Below are positions 21,592-32,809 of a stretch of 64,000 bases of DNA, piece after piece. Position 1 is the first letter of the stretch. Every line of letters begins with the position of its first letter. The stretch comes from Dermacentor variabilis. Lineage: Eukaryota; Arthropoda; Arachnida; Ixodida; Ixodidae. Below the pieces are notes generated by a model that was not told the origin of the DNA, did not search any database, and was given only the letters and a program-made list of their open reading frames with translations. Both the position numbers and the translations under genes were made by a program. The DNA is taken from assembly GCF_050947875.1 (NCBI RefSeq), contig NC_134568.1:213757678-213821677 (forward strand), read 5' to 3'.

Positions 21592-22529
21592 ATGCGCTCT
21601 TTGTCTTCCTTGTTCCTTGCTCTTTGTCAATGCCGCAAACGACCTACGACTCCTCCTTCTGGTCTTTTGCAACCTCTTTCTTGTCCCATTTCGCCTTTCG
21701 AGGTCGTCAGAACAGATTTGTACGGTCCTCTTCCCAAGACTTCCAATGGCAATCGCTGGAATGTTAGGGCCGTTGACCATCTGACACGATAAGCCGAGAC
21801 AGCCTGTATACAATCTGTGAGTGCCGCTGAAGTTGCCAATTTCTTACAACGCAACATCCTCTTACGTCGCGGAGCTCTGCATGGTCTCCTCAGTGACCGC
21901 GGCAAAGCCTTCCTCTCGTCTCTTCTTACCGAAGTTCTGCGTGCCTCCAATGCCGTTCACAAGACCACTTCGAGTTACCACGCGCAGACCAGCAGCTTGA
22001 CAGAGTGTTTCCATCATACTCTATCGGATATGATTGCTTTGTACACCAGCCCCCACCACATCAACTGGGATGCAGTTGTGCTGTTTGTGACATTTGCATT
22101 AATACGGCTGTACAATATACCACCGGCTTTTCTCCATTTTTCCTCGTCCACGGCCACTCCCCTAGTTTCGTCCTGGACGTCTCGTTCCTTATGGCTTCCG
22201 TGTCCTCAGCAATGCACTTCTCAGAACAATTTTTGTCTCGCCTCGAAGACTGCAGTCATCGAGCCTGCATTAACATCTACATCGCTCAGGATGTGCGGAA
22301 GCATTGCTACGACTCGACTCAACGTGTTGTCACTTTTTCCCCTGGTGACGAAGTTCTTCTATGGACTCCTGTGCGCGTTCTCGGTTCATGTGAAAAATTA
22401 TCCAGTCATTTTATTGGACCCTACACTGTCATTGAGCAGACATCTCCGGTTAATTACCGGTCACACCCCTTAGAATTTCTTCCGACCACCGTTGCCATGG
22501 TACAAAAATTGTGCATGTATTGCGCTTAA
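21592..22529 (+). pseudogene. Integrase fragment of a Ty3/Gypsy-type retroelement
   Basis: Integrase core motifs in order: RTDLYGPLP (first Asp), LLSDRGKAF (second Asp) and TECFHHTLSDM (Glu), then after a frameshift near 22100 TTGFSPFFLVHGHSP and FSPGDEVLLWTP (C-terminal chromodomain-proximal block). A Cys-rich CQCRKRPTTPP precedes the core, like the end of the HHCC zinc region. One stop at 21790-21792 and one frameshift disable it. Protease, RT and RNase H are absent, so it is a 5'-deleted relic; its link to the LTR upstream is plausible but unproven. Confidence 0.85.
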
Positions 22530-22601
22530 AACTGCACACTCACTGCATTTCATCATAACGCCGCGCGGCCAGGCGGCCGCTTTCACCGTGGGAGGGAATT
22601 A

Positions 22602-23558
22602 CCGTATTTACTTGCATAATGATCGCACCCTGAATTTTGTCGTCAAAATTCAATTTTTTTCCTTTCCCGTGTAATGATCTCACCCCGAACTTGCCACAGC
22701 AATATGTTGTGTGCCAAGTCTAGCTAATGATGATTGCGCTTATCATCTGTCGAATGCTACGCGAACGGCTCTTCCAAGACATACCAAGCGGTCTGCATGC
22801 ACCGAACATTCTTAAGCAGATGCCCCATTTCGTTCCTTTCATCACTTTTCACACTTCCATGAGAAAAAGAGCTACAACCAAACCTTGCCTTGGCTTTATT
22901 ATTTGTAGGCTTTATAATGGTTGTGGTCAACAACAACAAAACGGGCGCCTTTCAATTCCTCTTGTCTGCACTTGTGGGCACACAACCAATTGCGAGCGGT
23001 AACGATAGTAGCCACGTGTACGTTGATACATTAGAAGTGTACCCTATTCATACGCCGATGCTTGTAACACAGCTAAGATATTCGCCCACCCATAGTGGAA
23101 GCGTGCCGTATTAAGATATTAGTGAAGACAAATGGCCGCAGTTTCCGCAGTGTGCCCACCATAGGTTTCTGTCACTGGCAGCTAAGTGTGCCCATCTCTG
23201 TTTCTGTCCCCTCAAAGTGGTCATGGCTACGTTATTGCCGCAAACTTGCCGATAGTAACGATATTATTCATTACTGATATGGAAGAAACTGTTCCAATGT
23301 GCGCAATGTTCTCAAGAAGAAAAAAAATCGCGTTCAGCGTGTTCGGCTTGCTCCACCAGCCGCCATTTTTGTTTTGGTGTCCTGCACTGTTACAGTGGCA
23401 GCCGTCTATTTGTTGACCTGTTGTCATCCCACAGCAAATACGGGATGAAAAAAAAAGTTTTCTTTTCGTGGGAAATTTAACCCGCGTATTGATCACACCC
23501 TTGAATTTGTGTCAGTTTTTTTTACAAAAAAGTGCGATTATTATGCGAGTAAATATGG
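22602..23558. mobile_element. TIR element, TA target, ends CCGTATTTACT...
   Basis: Left end (TA)CCGTATTTACTTGCATAATGATCGCACC and right end GTGCGATTATTATGCGAGTAAATATGG(TA) are inverted repeats of about 28 bp. The TA on both sides fits Tc1/mariner-type insertion. About 0.96 kb with no transposase frame, so non-autonomous or gutted. Confidence 0.8.
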
Positions 23559-23690
23559 TAGTGTGAGTGCGACCCATGACTGACTCTTCTTCATCTCTAC
23601 GCATTATCACTTGTACAAATTCCTCATCTGTGATTACCATCATCAACCGCACAGCTTGTTCTTCTTCGTTGTAGCTCAAGCTTGGCTGGA

Positions 23691-25826
23691 TTAAAGGGAA
23701 GCTGAAGAGTCTGTCGAATTCAATAAGACGCTCATATACGGATGCGGGAACCTTATAAACCTTGAAGGTAAAATTTTGGGGGGGAGTTTTCACTTAGGAG
23801 CGACGCAATCGTCGGTTAAAATTGCGCTGTAGCTCCGCCCCCGTCAAGCGCCGCGCGCTGCTCCTGACGCTGACGATGCGAGCGGAGACCGGAAACCGCG
23901 GCTTAGTGACGTCAACACTGGTGTTCCGCTCCTTCGCAGTCACCGCGACCGTGCCTGACCGGGCTTATTTCTGCCTGCGTGCAGTCTTAATCTGCTTCGC
24001 TCGACCCTGTATTCCTTTATTTGTGTGTATATAGGAGTGGTAGTTGACGTGCGCAGCATCAATTGAACTTGTAGGCCGATCATGCCGGCGTTCTGTGCAG
24101 CCTACGCTTGCACGAAAACCCGCGGCCGCGACGATGTTCCGATGTTCCATTAGTTCCTGCAAGACAAGAAGCTTTCAGCTAAGTGGGAGGCTGCTGTGAA
24201 GCAAAACAACTTCAAGCGCTCAAGAACAAGTGTTGTGCTCTAACCACTTCCGTGACGATTACTACCGGAGTTTATCAATAATGCGTGCCTTGGGTTCTCC
24301 TAAAAAAAAAAAAGATATTTAGCACGCTGAACGGAAGGTGCATGTTTATCGCCCACCCTTGACGCAGGTTTCATCGCCGAGCGCCGCAAATTTTCTATTC
24401 GCTCGTGTGTTGTGAAACAGCCTGCATGCAGCTACCATAACGCAGTGCAAGCGTAAAGTTTGCATGTGTTGGAAAGCCTGCTCACGCCAAGACGCTGCGC
24501 TCCCCCTTCTCTCGCACACATAAGAAACCGACCATCTCACGTAGCCGACGGAATTCGCCGGTTACGAGTAGCGTGCGGATGGCGCGCTGATGAAGGTTCT
24601 ATACTACACGTGCTACAACAGCCGGTAAACTTTTCCCGTGTTTAAACCGTCTGTGTATATTGCCGACAGCTTTGGGGCAGCGCACAAATGCTGAAGATCG
24701 CATCACCGCTTACATTCTACGAGGAGGCATGCAGGAACATAAAACTACAGTTGTTTGCCCGGAAACGTACTCACTGGAACGCTGAATGCAGCTTAGCAAA
24801 AAACGTACTCGCCAAAGAACATTTCCAACATAAGGAGATGCTAACACTTTGCCTTCGTTCGCGTGGAAAGCAGTGCTTGCACCAGCATCTTTTGCTTCTT
24901 GGAGAGGCCGGCTCGTCGCAATCGGCTCGTACATGTAGTATGTACAAGTATGTACGTACGTGTAGTATGTACAAGCATAAACCCCTTACAAGTGATCTTG
25001 CACGCGACAGCGACAGCGCTACAAGCGAGGCGATGGCTGTCGCGTTCATTCGTCGTCTGCAAGCCAAACTCCACGCGAGCGACGGCTTTGAGCGACGACT
25101 TCCCGGTATGAGGGCAGCAATATACGCGCCGAAACTAGCGTGACGCATGCTTTATCAATTTAAGTTGATGTATCTTACTGAAGAAGGAGCATAAAATATT
25201 TCTGAAGGTCTTGCACTAGGTTCTTATTCTTGCACGTGTAAAATTCAATAGTTTGCTCGTTCCGTGCGACAAACAGCAGTATTTGAGTTATGTACATCCA
25301 GTTTCAGCTTCAGACAATTGGCTAGTCGCTCATAGCATTTCCGGGCGACGAGCGACGAGTTCCAGATTTCTAGAAACGAGCGATCGAGCGACAACACCGA
25401 GCGATTTGTTCAAGCGACGGCCCGCTTTGTCACTCGAAGCCGTCGCCCGTCACCGTCACGCGCAAAATCGCTCACGTAGAGTTTGGACTTAACACCGAAC
25501 TCATCAGAGAAACGCAAGCTCTCGAAAATTTCCATGACCGTCTCAGCAAAACACCACCAAACTACTTTGCACCGTGCTTCGTGTGTAGCGGCAGCAGTCG
25601 GTCCGGACGAACACCATTGTTGACGTCACGAGGCGCCCGACCAATCACAGGCAGAAACGAGGCGCGCGAGCTGGGCGTGTCTGCTGCTGCACTTTTCGTC
25701 GAAATAAAATATGTTTGCGCTTTCTTTCGCTCAATTTCGATGCGATATTCGAATTCAGAGTGTTGAAAACCACGGCGTACTGCTCTTCGCTCATTTTTTC
25801 TGGAAAAACTTTCAGCTTCCCTTTAA
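23691..25826. mobile_element. TTAA-flanked TIR element, Kolobok-like
   Basis: Left TTAAAGGGAAGCTGAAGAGT and right ...ACTTTCAGCTTCCCTTTAA are inverted, giving ends TTAA-AGGGAAGCTGAA. T2/Kolobok elements are known for TTAAAGGRR ends and THAP-containing transposases, and this element holds a decayed THAP domain at 24082. Size 2.1 kb. No catalytic transposase domain recognised. Confidence 0.7.
24082..24312 (+). pseudogene. Decayed THAP domain in the Kolobok-like element
   Basis: From the ATG at 24082: MPAFCAAYACTKTRGRD, then after a stop KLSAKWEAAVKQNNFK, and in another frame CSNHFRDDYY. This matches THAP layout: paired cysteines at residues 5 and 10, the Trp in KWEAAV, and C-x2-H before F. At least one stop (24151) and a frameshift near 24236 break it. 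The remaining transposase was not found downstream. Confidence 0.75.
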
Positions 25827-25909
25827 ACAGTTCCTTATCATATTTATGTTTCGGCTTCCCGACGGGAGCCTTGTTCACAATGAAACAAGCGGTAGATCTG
25901 GCGCCCTTT

Positions 25910-26404
25910 TTATGTGTAGCTCAAGACATGATTAAGGCACCTGGCATACCTGAACGGCAGATTGCCTTCGTTGCGATTAAGAGTGTGCGCCGTGGTTTGG
26001 ATGATGAGGGACTCTAGATAAAGACGCATAGTATGATTTCGTTCCTTGGCAATCGCGTGTGATTTTTCCCAGTTAATCATATGTGACATAGTTGCGCAAT
26101 GTTCAGCCAGGGCATTCGACGCAACGTGTCGTTTCTGAACGTCATTCCTGTGCTGTTGAAGTCTTGTTTTGAAGTTGCCGGTTTCTCCGACGTAGACATA
26201 CTGACAGTCTGCACACGGAATAACGTACGCCACACCTGGGAACTTGTCCTTTTCCAAATGGTCTTTCACATGCACGAGGTAGTGTCTAAGTTTCCGGGAG
26301 GGAACCTGCACAGCCTCCACGTCATATGACCGCAGAACGCATGCAAGGGTTTCACTTATGTCGGGGACGTACGGTATCCAAGCCCGTATTTTGGGGGGGT
26401 CCAT
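25910..26404 (-). pseudogene. GIY-YIG endonuclease of Penelope-like element 2
   Basis: Open over 164 codons. GVAYVIPCADCQYVYVGETG shows the GIY (here VAY) and YIG (YVG) halves with the typical CADC between, then FKTRLQQHRNDV and LAEHC with the catalytic Arg and His helices. It nicks the target for element insertion. Looks intact within this frame, but the frame is not joined to RT. Confidence 0.9.
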
Positions 26405-26530
26405 GCTGGGTGGGTACTGCGCGAGCCAGCTGCCACCCTACTGAACCAATGAAGTACTCGGGGTATCCACAAGCCATCAATTCTTGTCGCACAAGTGCAT
26501 TGTCCACCGTGCAGTCTCCAGCTGTTGTGC

Positions 26531-26743
26531 CTATGTTTTCACCCGACAAAGAAGAGAGCCGACAAACGACCTCTTTTGCGAAGCAGGGTGCACGGATGTG
26601 TAGTTGAGGTAGTGACCAGTGTTAGTTTGCTTCCTAAACACCTTGAATAACAGGTTTGACCCTTCACGTTGCACAAGGGTGTCCAATAACGGCAGTTGGC
26701 ATTCAGATTTCACTTCTATGGTGAACTTAATTTCAGCTTGCAT
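26531..26743 (-). pseudogene. RT thumb/connection region of Penelope-like element 2
   Basis: Contains LPLLDTLVQREGSNLLFKVF and RKQTNTGHYLNYTS, the conserved FLD...V.R..G.L...V+RKPT.T..YL block downstream of RT motif C in Penelope-like elements. In a different frame from both neighbours. Confidence 0.85.
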
Positions 26744-26803
26744 ACTGGTGAGTGAAGAAGGTGAGCCGTGAAGAAGGTGAGCCGTGAAGAGGTCAAGGTT
26801 CTG

Positions 26804-27505
26804 TCATTGCAAAACACTGAAACAGTCGTCAACATACCTGAAGAAGACTTTAGGTGTCGGTGTAAACGAGGACAGTGCCTGAGCTTCGGTAGCCTTTATT
26901 TTTAAGTTAGCTACTATGACCAAAATCGACGCCTCCATTGCCTCTCCATGGACTTGCCGATAAAATTTCTTCTGGAACGTGAAATGCATATTTGACAGAC
27001 AAAACTTTAGTAGCCTACCTAGATCATGCACCTCAATGGGGGATCTGTCAGGCAGCGTCCGGTCCTTGTCGAGGGCAGCGACGCAAACGTCCACGGCCAT
27101 GTCTATTGCTATGCTCGTAAACAGTGATACCATGTCAAAAGAAACTAAGACTTCGTCAGGCTTGACACTTGTCCCTTTAACCTTTCCAATGAAGTCGTAC
27201 CTGTTGCATATATGCGTAGCACTTTTGCCAACCAGTGGCGATATTATTCTATGAAGAAAATTTGACAGCTTGTGGAGTGGTGAACGTGTGAAGTCCACTA
27301 TGGGGCGCAGGGGAACATCAGGCTTGTGTACTTTCGGCAGGCCATATATCCATTGTGGCAGATCCATTGTGGCAAAGCAATCTGTAGTACAACTGCTTGT
27401 GTTGAGGCAGCACCATGCGGAAGACATCAGCAAGCACTTTCTGCAGGTGTCTCTGAAGCTTGGGTATTGGGTCTCTTGCGACGTCGGCGTACGTGTCAAC
27501 ATCAC
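26804..27505 (-). pseudogene. Reverse transcriptase core of Penelope-like element 2
   Basis: Shows IYGLPKVHKPDVPLRPIVDF, VSFDMVSLFTSIAIDMA (motif A), a motif-B region altered to MEASILVIVANLKI, and FFRYVDDCFSVL (motif C, YVDD). The sequence is uninterrupted for 233 codons. Motif B lacks the usual G-x-x-M-G-S. Confidence 0.9.
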
Positions 27506-28085
27506 TCAATAGCAAGCACATTTTTTTCGATGTACGTACTTGCTCCTGCCTAGAAGGATGGTTGCGTTCCCCTTGTTGGCGGGAAGTATGACAATATCCT
27601 GGTTTTCCTGCAGTCTCTTGACGGCATCACATTCCTGCTTGGACAAGGTGTCTGTCCACTGTGGGTTGGGCGCGCAACTTTTACAACACATTTACAACAC
27701 GTGTTCGAGCCTCATCACTACGGGATTTGTTGACCAAGTTTACAGCACGCTCAGCGGCGCATATTATTTTCTTCGTGTCGGTTGCAGGTCCCGTGTTGAA
27801 GTTGAGACCGAAATTTAGAACTGCCATCTCGGAGCCATCAGGCTGGTATAAGGGCAAGTTGTACACCGAATTCTTGAGGGCGCTTGGTGAACATGCTGTG
27901 CAGCACTGCTTCGGCCTTTCGAATTTTCTGTCGTGGCATTGCCCATCTTCCAGAGCGCGCAGATTGGCTTTAAAATTGGCATGCAATTGTATGTGTGCCA
28001 CCTCTTCTGGGCAGTGAGCCTCGAGACACTGTCGAGAAAAGAACATGTCATTCTTAAATCTTCGTACTTGGTCCTTGCAATCCAT
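27506..28085 (-). pseudogene. N-terminal region of Penelope-like element 2
   Basis: Two overlapping frames: 27681-28085 with VYNLPLYQPDGSEMAVLNFG and 27506-27691 with LQENQDIVILPANKGNATIL. The second block (IVILPADKGNATV in related elements) directly precedes the RT fingers. They are separated by a frameshift near 27685. Confidence 0.75.
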
Positions 28086-28357
28086 GATCCTCGCTTACAA
28101 CAGATGCCGTTCCGCCTTGGAAGCCACGCTTAGTCCAAATCTCGTCGACACAGATCTGTGAAGACAAAGCGAGTGCGGGATCAAGCCCTGGGACTTGCAG
28201 GCAAGGCTGAATGTCAGATGCCCATTGAATGCCAGGATGCGCATAGTCAGTGAGACGTATCGGCAAATTTCAGTGATCACTTGCTGGCTGTACGCCTGTC
28301 GCAAATATATGAAGTCGAGAGTATGATGAAAGCCCGTATGGTCGGGATGATGCATAC

Positions 28358-29297
28358 TTAAAGGGCCCCTCACCAGGCCCCATAGCAAATATTGGTTATA
28401 CGCTGGAAGTTGCTACGTGTTCTCTAGGGAGCGTTCTGCCACAAAAATGTTTCAAATCGGCTCATTAATAGCCGAGATAGAATTACTTCAGTGCCACGAA
28501 CCCATGATTTCAGCAGGCGGGCTCCACTGCCAAGCAAGACGCTCTCTCCACTCGCCCCGTCTAGCCTCCGCAAGCCAAATTCCTTCCCTGCGTTCTCCCA
28601 TACTGGGCCTCGAGGATCGCCTGACGCATACGTCACAAGCCCCACCTTCATTTTTTTTCGACGCTATGCACTCCCGCTGACGGAGTCTTACGCAAGCTGT
28701 TGTCTCATTCGCGCAGCGCACGATTTTGCACGCTGTGCACAAGGAAACATGACTAGCAATATAATTCAGTGCTACACGAATACTGAGGCAGAACAAGCAG
28801 ATTGCAGAGCATGATCACATGCTGAAACGTGGTAGAAAATGGCATAGTTTCGGTACCTGCGCACGTGACCGCACGACCGTAGGAAGAAGCAGACGAAGTG
28901 GAAGTACATCTCTCTTGCTTCGGTGCGGAGTAAAACAAAAAAGACGCAGACATTCCATTTGTGTGTTTTATTGTTTCTCTAAACTTCAATTTGTCAATTC
29001 AAGTGACAGATCACACAGATAACAGATGTTGTCTTGAATAATTCTCGAAGTCACATGTCACCACGACTGGCGTCACACTGTGGACACCAATACATAGGCG
29101 CAGGCACACGAGTACATCATCCTCCGGCTTGGAGCGCGGCAGCCGCGAGGAGAAGGAAAAATGGCATTCGGTTTGACATTTCAGATCTTTCTGTGGCGTG
29201 TAGCAATCTAATACTCTGCAGACACAATCGTTATCGCGCAGTGTGTGCTCTGCGTTTTTCAGCTCAATATGGCCAGACTTAATGAGGGGCCCTTTAA
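28358..29297. mobile_element. TTAA-type (Kolobok/T2-like) MITE, complete
   Basis: Left end TTAAAGGGCCCCTCACCAGG and right end ...TTAATGAGGGGCCCTTTAA are inverted, so TTAA lies at both outer edges (28358-28361, 29294-29297). 940 bp, no coding. Fragments of the same family are at 17559-17850 and 31225-32170. Confidence 0.8.
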
Positions 29298-29341
29298 AAG
29301 GAAGAGGTCCGCACACCGACCAAAATGGTTTAAAATATATA

Positions 29342-30479
29342 CAGTCGCTGACCGTTTATTCAGGCCTCGCGGGGACTGCGGAAATGTCCGAATAAACAGG
29401 TGTCCAATAAAGCAGATTAAGAGAAAAAGAAAAAACAAAAAAAGAAAATCCTTTATTTCCACGCACTTTATTCGGGTTCGGCAGTAGGCTTGAAGAAATC
29501 GTGAATGCGCTATTGCACACTGTTCCATTACGTGCTGTTAACGCGCAATCAGATAAGCCTGAATCTCGGAGAGTGTCGTACGGTCACCATAGGCGGCTGA
29601 AAGCACAGTCACTGCTTGTACACGCTCCGCATGCGACGGCATGGTGCGTCATCTTCCGACTCGGAGTCGTCATTCAGCGGTGCAGCAGAAACCTGACGAA
29701 TGATCTTGCTGTCGTCGAGTTCTGCGCATGTCAGTACAGCAGTGTCAGCACCTGTGAAACTGTCAAATGAGACGGTGTCCGGAATCGCAATGCAACCACT
29801 GCGCAGATCTCGGCAGAACATTTTCGGCATCAGTAGGGAGCACATCGGAAGGCAACAAATCCTAGGCCTCCTGGCACCCGTTTGCCGGCATTCCCCAGCG
29901 CAGTCTGCGCGAGCACTGTCGGCGCGAGCACTGTGAGCGCTATGTTTCCGTATGCCGCGTTGGATCACCGCAACCTCGACACAGCACACAAAGCAAACAC
30001 CACCGTGCCGTCACGCCGACACCAGTCGCACAAACAAAAAATGTGGCCTACTCGCAGCGTCGTGCACGAAGAAAGAAACAAATCGGCTGCTGGATTGTCT
30101 TGACATGGCTTACTAAGCTGAGACCAGAACTGCTGCAGCCAATCTATCGATGATGATGAGCGGGATTGCGGAGCACAAACGATGATGATGAGCGGGGATT
30201 TGCAGTAGCGCCACTTTGTGGGGCAGCAAGGAGGCTCCGTTAAAAACAAAAATGCCGTTCAGCAAGTCGAGCCATGCACCGGTCACGGTTGGTGCATGGT
30301 GCTCTCGATCGAGTTGGCTCAAGGAGTGTCCGAAAAATCGGACGAGAGGTTGAAAGGTGTCCGAACTTTCGGCAGTTGTTATACATTATGGTCTATGGGG
30401 AGAATGGCGGTGCCACGAAGCAGACCGAATAACCGAGCATGTCCGGATTTTCTGAATCCGAAAAATCAGTCGACGACTG
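29342..30479. mobile_element. pogo/Tigger-like element with transposase C-terminal remnant
   Basis: TA (29340-29341) then CAGTCGCTGACCGTTTATTC at the left, and reversed CAGTCGTCGACTGATTTTTC with TA (30480-30481) at the right. The inside carries a minus-strand transposase tail. About 1.14 kb. Confidence 0.75.
29540..29989 (-). pseudogene. Transposase C-terminal fragment (pogo/CENP-B-like)
   Basis: Minus strand: FDSFTGADTAVLTCAELDDS, KIIRQVSAAPLNDDSESEDD and, after a stop, TLSEIQAYLIARK. The acidic C-terminus after a predicted DDE core, with L.CAEL.DD.I...V, is what I know from tick Tigger/CENP-B-like transposases. The DDE core and DNA-binding domains are gone. Confidence 0.6.
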
Positions 30480-30480
30480 T

Positions 30481-30815
30481 ACTTATATTTCGGCTCCCGC
30501 ATGGGAGCCTTGTTCACAATTAAACAAGTGGCAGAGCTGGTGCCCTTTTTATGTGCGGCTCAAAACATGATTAAGGCACCTGGCATACGTGGATGGCAGA
30601 TTGCCTTCATTGCGATTAAGGGTGTGCACCATGGTTTGGATGAGGGACTCAAGATGAAGACACATAGAATGATTTTGTTCCATGGCATTCACGCAAGATT
30701 TTTCTCAGTTAATCGTATGTGACATAGTTGTGCAGTGTTTGGCCAGGGCATTCGACAGATGTCGTTTCTGGACGTCATTCCTGTGCTGTTTAAGTCTTGT
30801 TTTCAAGAGTTTGGC
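30481..30815 (-). mobile_element. Fragment of Penelope-like element 2 family (3' part)
   Basis: Matches 25850-26175 in the same orientation: GGGAGCCTTGTTCACAAT, TTAAGGCACCTGGCATAC, AGATTGCCTTC.TTGCGATTAA, AGTTAATC.TATGTGACATAG and TGGACGTCATTCCTGTGCTG. It covers the 3' end and the beginning of the GIY-YIG region. Confidence 0.85.
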
Positions 30816-30834
30816 ACAAATGTATGAGCCGTTG

Positions 30835-31150
30835 AAACGCCTAAACTCTACCCTCAAAGCAGATCGCTTTCAAGATCTGGGGTGTGCAGCCACAGAATAT
30901 GCACTTGCTGCCGGAATACAGTGCCGCCCCCGGAGCCTAGCGTGCGACGGAAGATGGTGTGCTTCCTTCCCGCTTTGCTTCCTTCCCGCTTTCCTCCCTT
31001 ACGCACACGAGATTGAGCTGCCATCGTTGGCTCACCGCCGCACGCTTTCACTTGTGCATGCAGCATATGGTGTGCGGGGACGATGTTGTCACCCTTGCAC
31101 TTTATACGGAACATTGCGGTGACGATGATGACAAAAATGCGCCTGGAGTG
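30835..31150. mobile_element. pogo-like MITE fragment
   Basis: GCAGATCGCTTTCAAGATC and TTCCTCCCTTACGCACACGAG...GAGCTGCCATCG match the element at 58320-59240 (about 58858-58995). Termini are not present. Confidence 0.5.
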
Positions 31151-31224
31151 TAACCCACGTTCACGATGTGAAACATTACTGTAATGTTTCTTTTTTCGCT
31201 TTCTTGCTGCATGGCACACTTCTG

Positions 31225-32170
31225 CTAACAGTCTAGCGTGCAAGCTGTTGCGTTTGTCTCGTTTTGCGCAGTGCACCATTTTGTGTGCTGTGCACGAGAA
31301 CACCAGACTAGCAGTGTAAGTCAGTGCTACACGAACACTGAAGCATATGCCAGTAGATCACAGAGCATGATTGCGCACTGAAACACGGTAGAAAATGACA
31401 TACAGTCGACTCTCGTTACAACAGACCTTGATAATCTGACAAAAAACGTCAGTTTTATCCGAAGTCCGTCATACCCAAAACACCTCACTGCCGAAACTTT
31501 CGTCGCAATGTCTAACAGCTCTATTGCAAAGAGTGAGTGACGAACATCCAAAGTAAAAAAACAAACAAAAAGTCGCAGTTTCACACAAAAGGCGCAGCAT
31601 CGATTGCGATAGCAAATTAAGCAAGATAAGTGCAGCAGCAGCAGCAAGCGAATTGACTTTTGTGCTGTCTCTCGCTTCAGTGCAATTTAAACGTCTAAAG
31701 CACAGCGCATATGAAGCTGCCGGCACTGGGCGCACTTTGCTCACATTACAGATCGCTTTCAAGATACGGCGCCCGCGTGGCTGCGCCTTTAACAGCCAGC
31801 GGAGTAGAACCCCCCTCTTTCCCTCCCTTTATTAGGTTTATTATTTCTGTAAACCTTAATTCATCTATTTAAACAACAGATCAAACAAATAACTGCTGTT
31901 TCCTTGAATAATTCTCCAAGTCGCGTGTCACTATGAGCGACATCACAGCACTACCATGTACGTCGGCGCACTTGCGTGATATACGTAGACTCTCGGGCTG
32001 GGAGCGCGGCACCCATGAGGAAAAATGCAAACGACATTTGGTTTGAAATTTAAGCTCTTCCCGCAGCGCATAGGGATGTACTAAGACTTAGCAGACATGA
32101 TCGTTAGCACACATTGTATGCACTGTGCTTGTCAGCTCAACATGGCCAGACCTGGTGAGGGGCCCGTTAA
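31225..32170. mobile_element. TTAA-type MITE, right part, interrupted
   Basis: 31225-31400 and 31830-32170 together match 28700-29297: GCTGTGCAC.AG.A.ACATGACTAGCA, CAGTGCTACACGAA.ACTGA, CTTGAATAATTCTC.AAGTC, GGAGCGCGGCA and the right end CTGGTGAGGGGCCCGTTAA. A pogo-like MITE (31404-31830) splits it. Confidence 0.75.
31404..31830. mobile_element. pogo-like MITE nested in the TTAA-type MITE
   Basis: Starts after TA with CAGTCGACTCTCGTTACAAC and runs like the left and middle parts of the element at 58320: GTTTTATCCGAAGTCC, AGAGTGAGT.ACGAACATCCAAAGTAAAAA, CTGTCTCTCGCTTCA, GCACTGGGC.CACTTTG. Its right end is missing. Confidence 0.75.
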
Positions 32171-32809
32171 CAAAAGAACTGCTTTCTCTAATACAGCTGT
32201 CGACTCTAATCCATCTTTGCTGTTGTTATAAGCACAGGGGTGGCGTCACAACTAGTCTTACATTGGTGGAGCACTGCAAGGCTGCAATTTTTGTACGAGA
32301 CTCGTTGCTGTATGTGAACAGATGCTTCTAAATAACAACAAAAGGTATTTCTTTACACAGGCAACTAGCGACGAGCGTTGCACAAAATCTGAGGCTTGTG
32401 GCGGTGCTTTGCCAGCACACTGAGGACTGTGAGAACATGAGGGCAGAGGTTGTATTTTGAAGCAATATTTTCATTTTACCTCTCTTGTCATTCATGAAAG
32501 TAAGTGCCCGTCTGTGCAATAATGGCTGTGCAGCTTCCTTAGCCAATGACGAAGAGCTAAAAGAGTGGAAATTGAAATAGATTGTTATAAAATATGCTCC
32601 AAAGACTTAAAAAGCCCCTGAATGTGCATGTGCAGCAGTTTGAATGGCACATTATGTTCCAAAGCACCCTTTCTCTACGTACTGGAAGTCGTGTGCTTCA
32701 CTGTTCACATTTCAATCTGGCTAAGAGTACTACCCGACCTTCAGCCACTACTGTGTGCACAGAGTGCAGAAGCATAACTGCGAGTCGGCCTAGTTGGAAC
32801 AGATTCATC
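32171..32809. other. Intron sequence, unassigned
   Basis: No recognised element or coding block. Confidence 0.35.

Larger units (their letters stand above)
25845..28340 (-). mobile_element. Penelope-like element 2 (minus strand), degenerate
   Basis: Minus-strand order: N-terminal block 27681-28085, KGNATILL segment 27506-27691, RT 26804-27505, a connecting block 26531-26743, and GIY-YIG endonuclease 25910-26404. The frames are shifted relative to one another but each is long and open, so the copy is only moderately old. The sequence is clearly a different family from element 1. Its 3' part recurs at 30481-30815. Confidence 0.88.

Noticed and set aside
30854..31303. 149-codon open frame on the minus strand
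   Set aside because: Runs across the boundary between a pogo-like fragment and a TTAA-type MITE, so it cannot be one gene.
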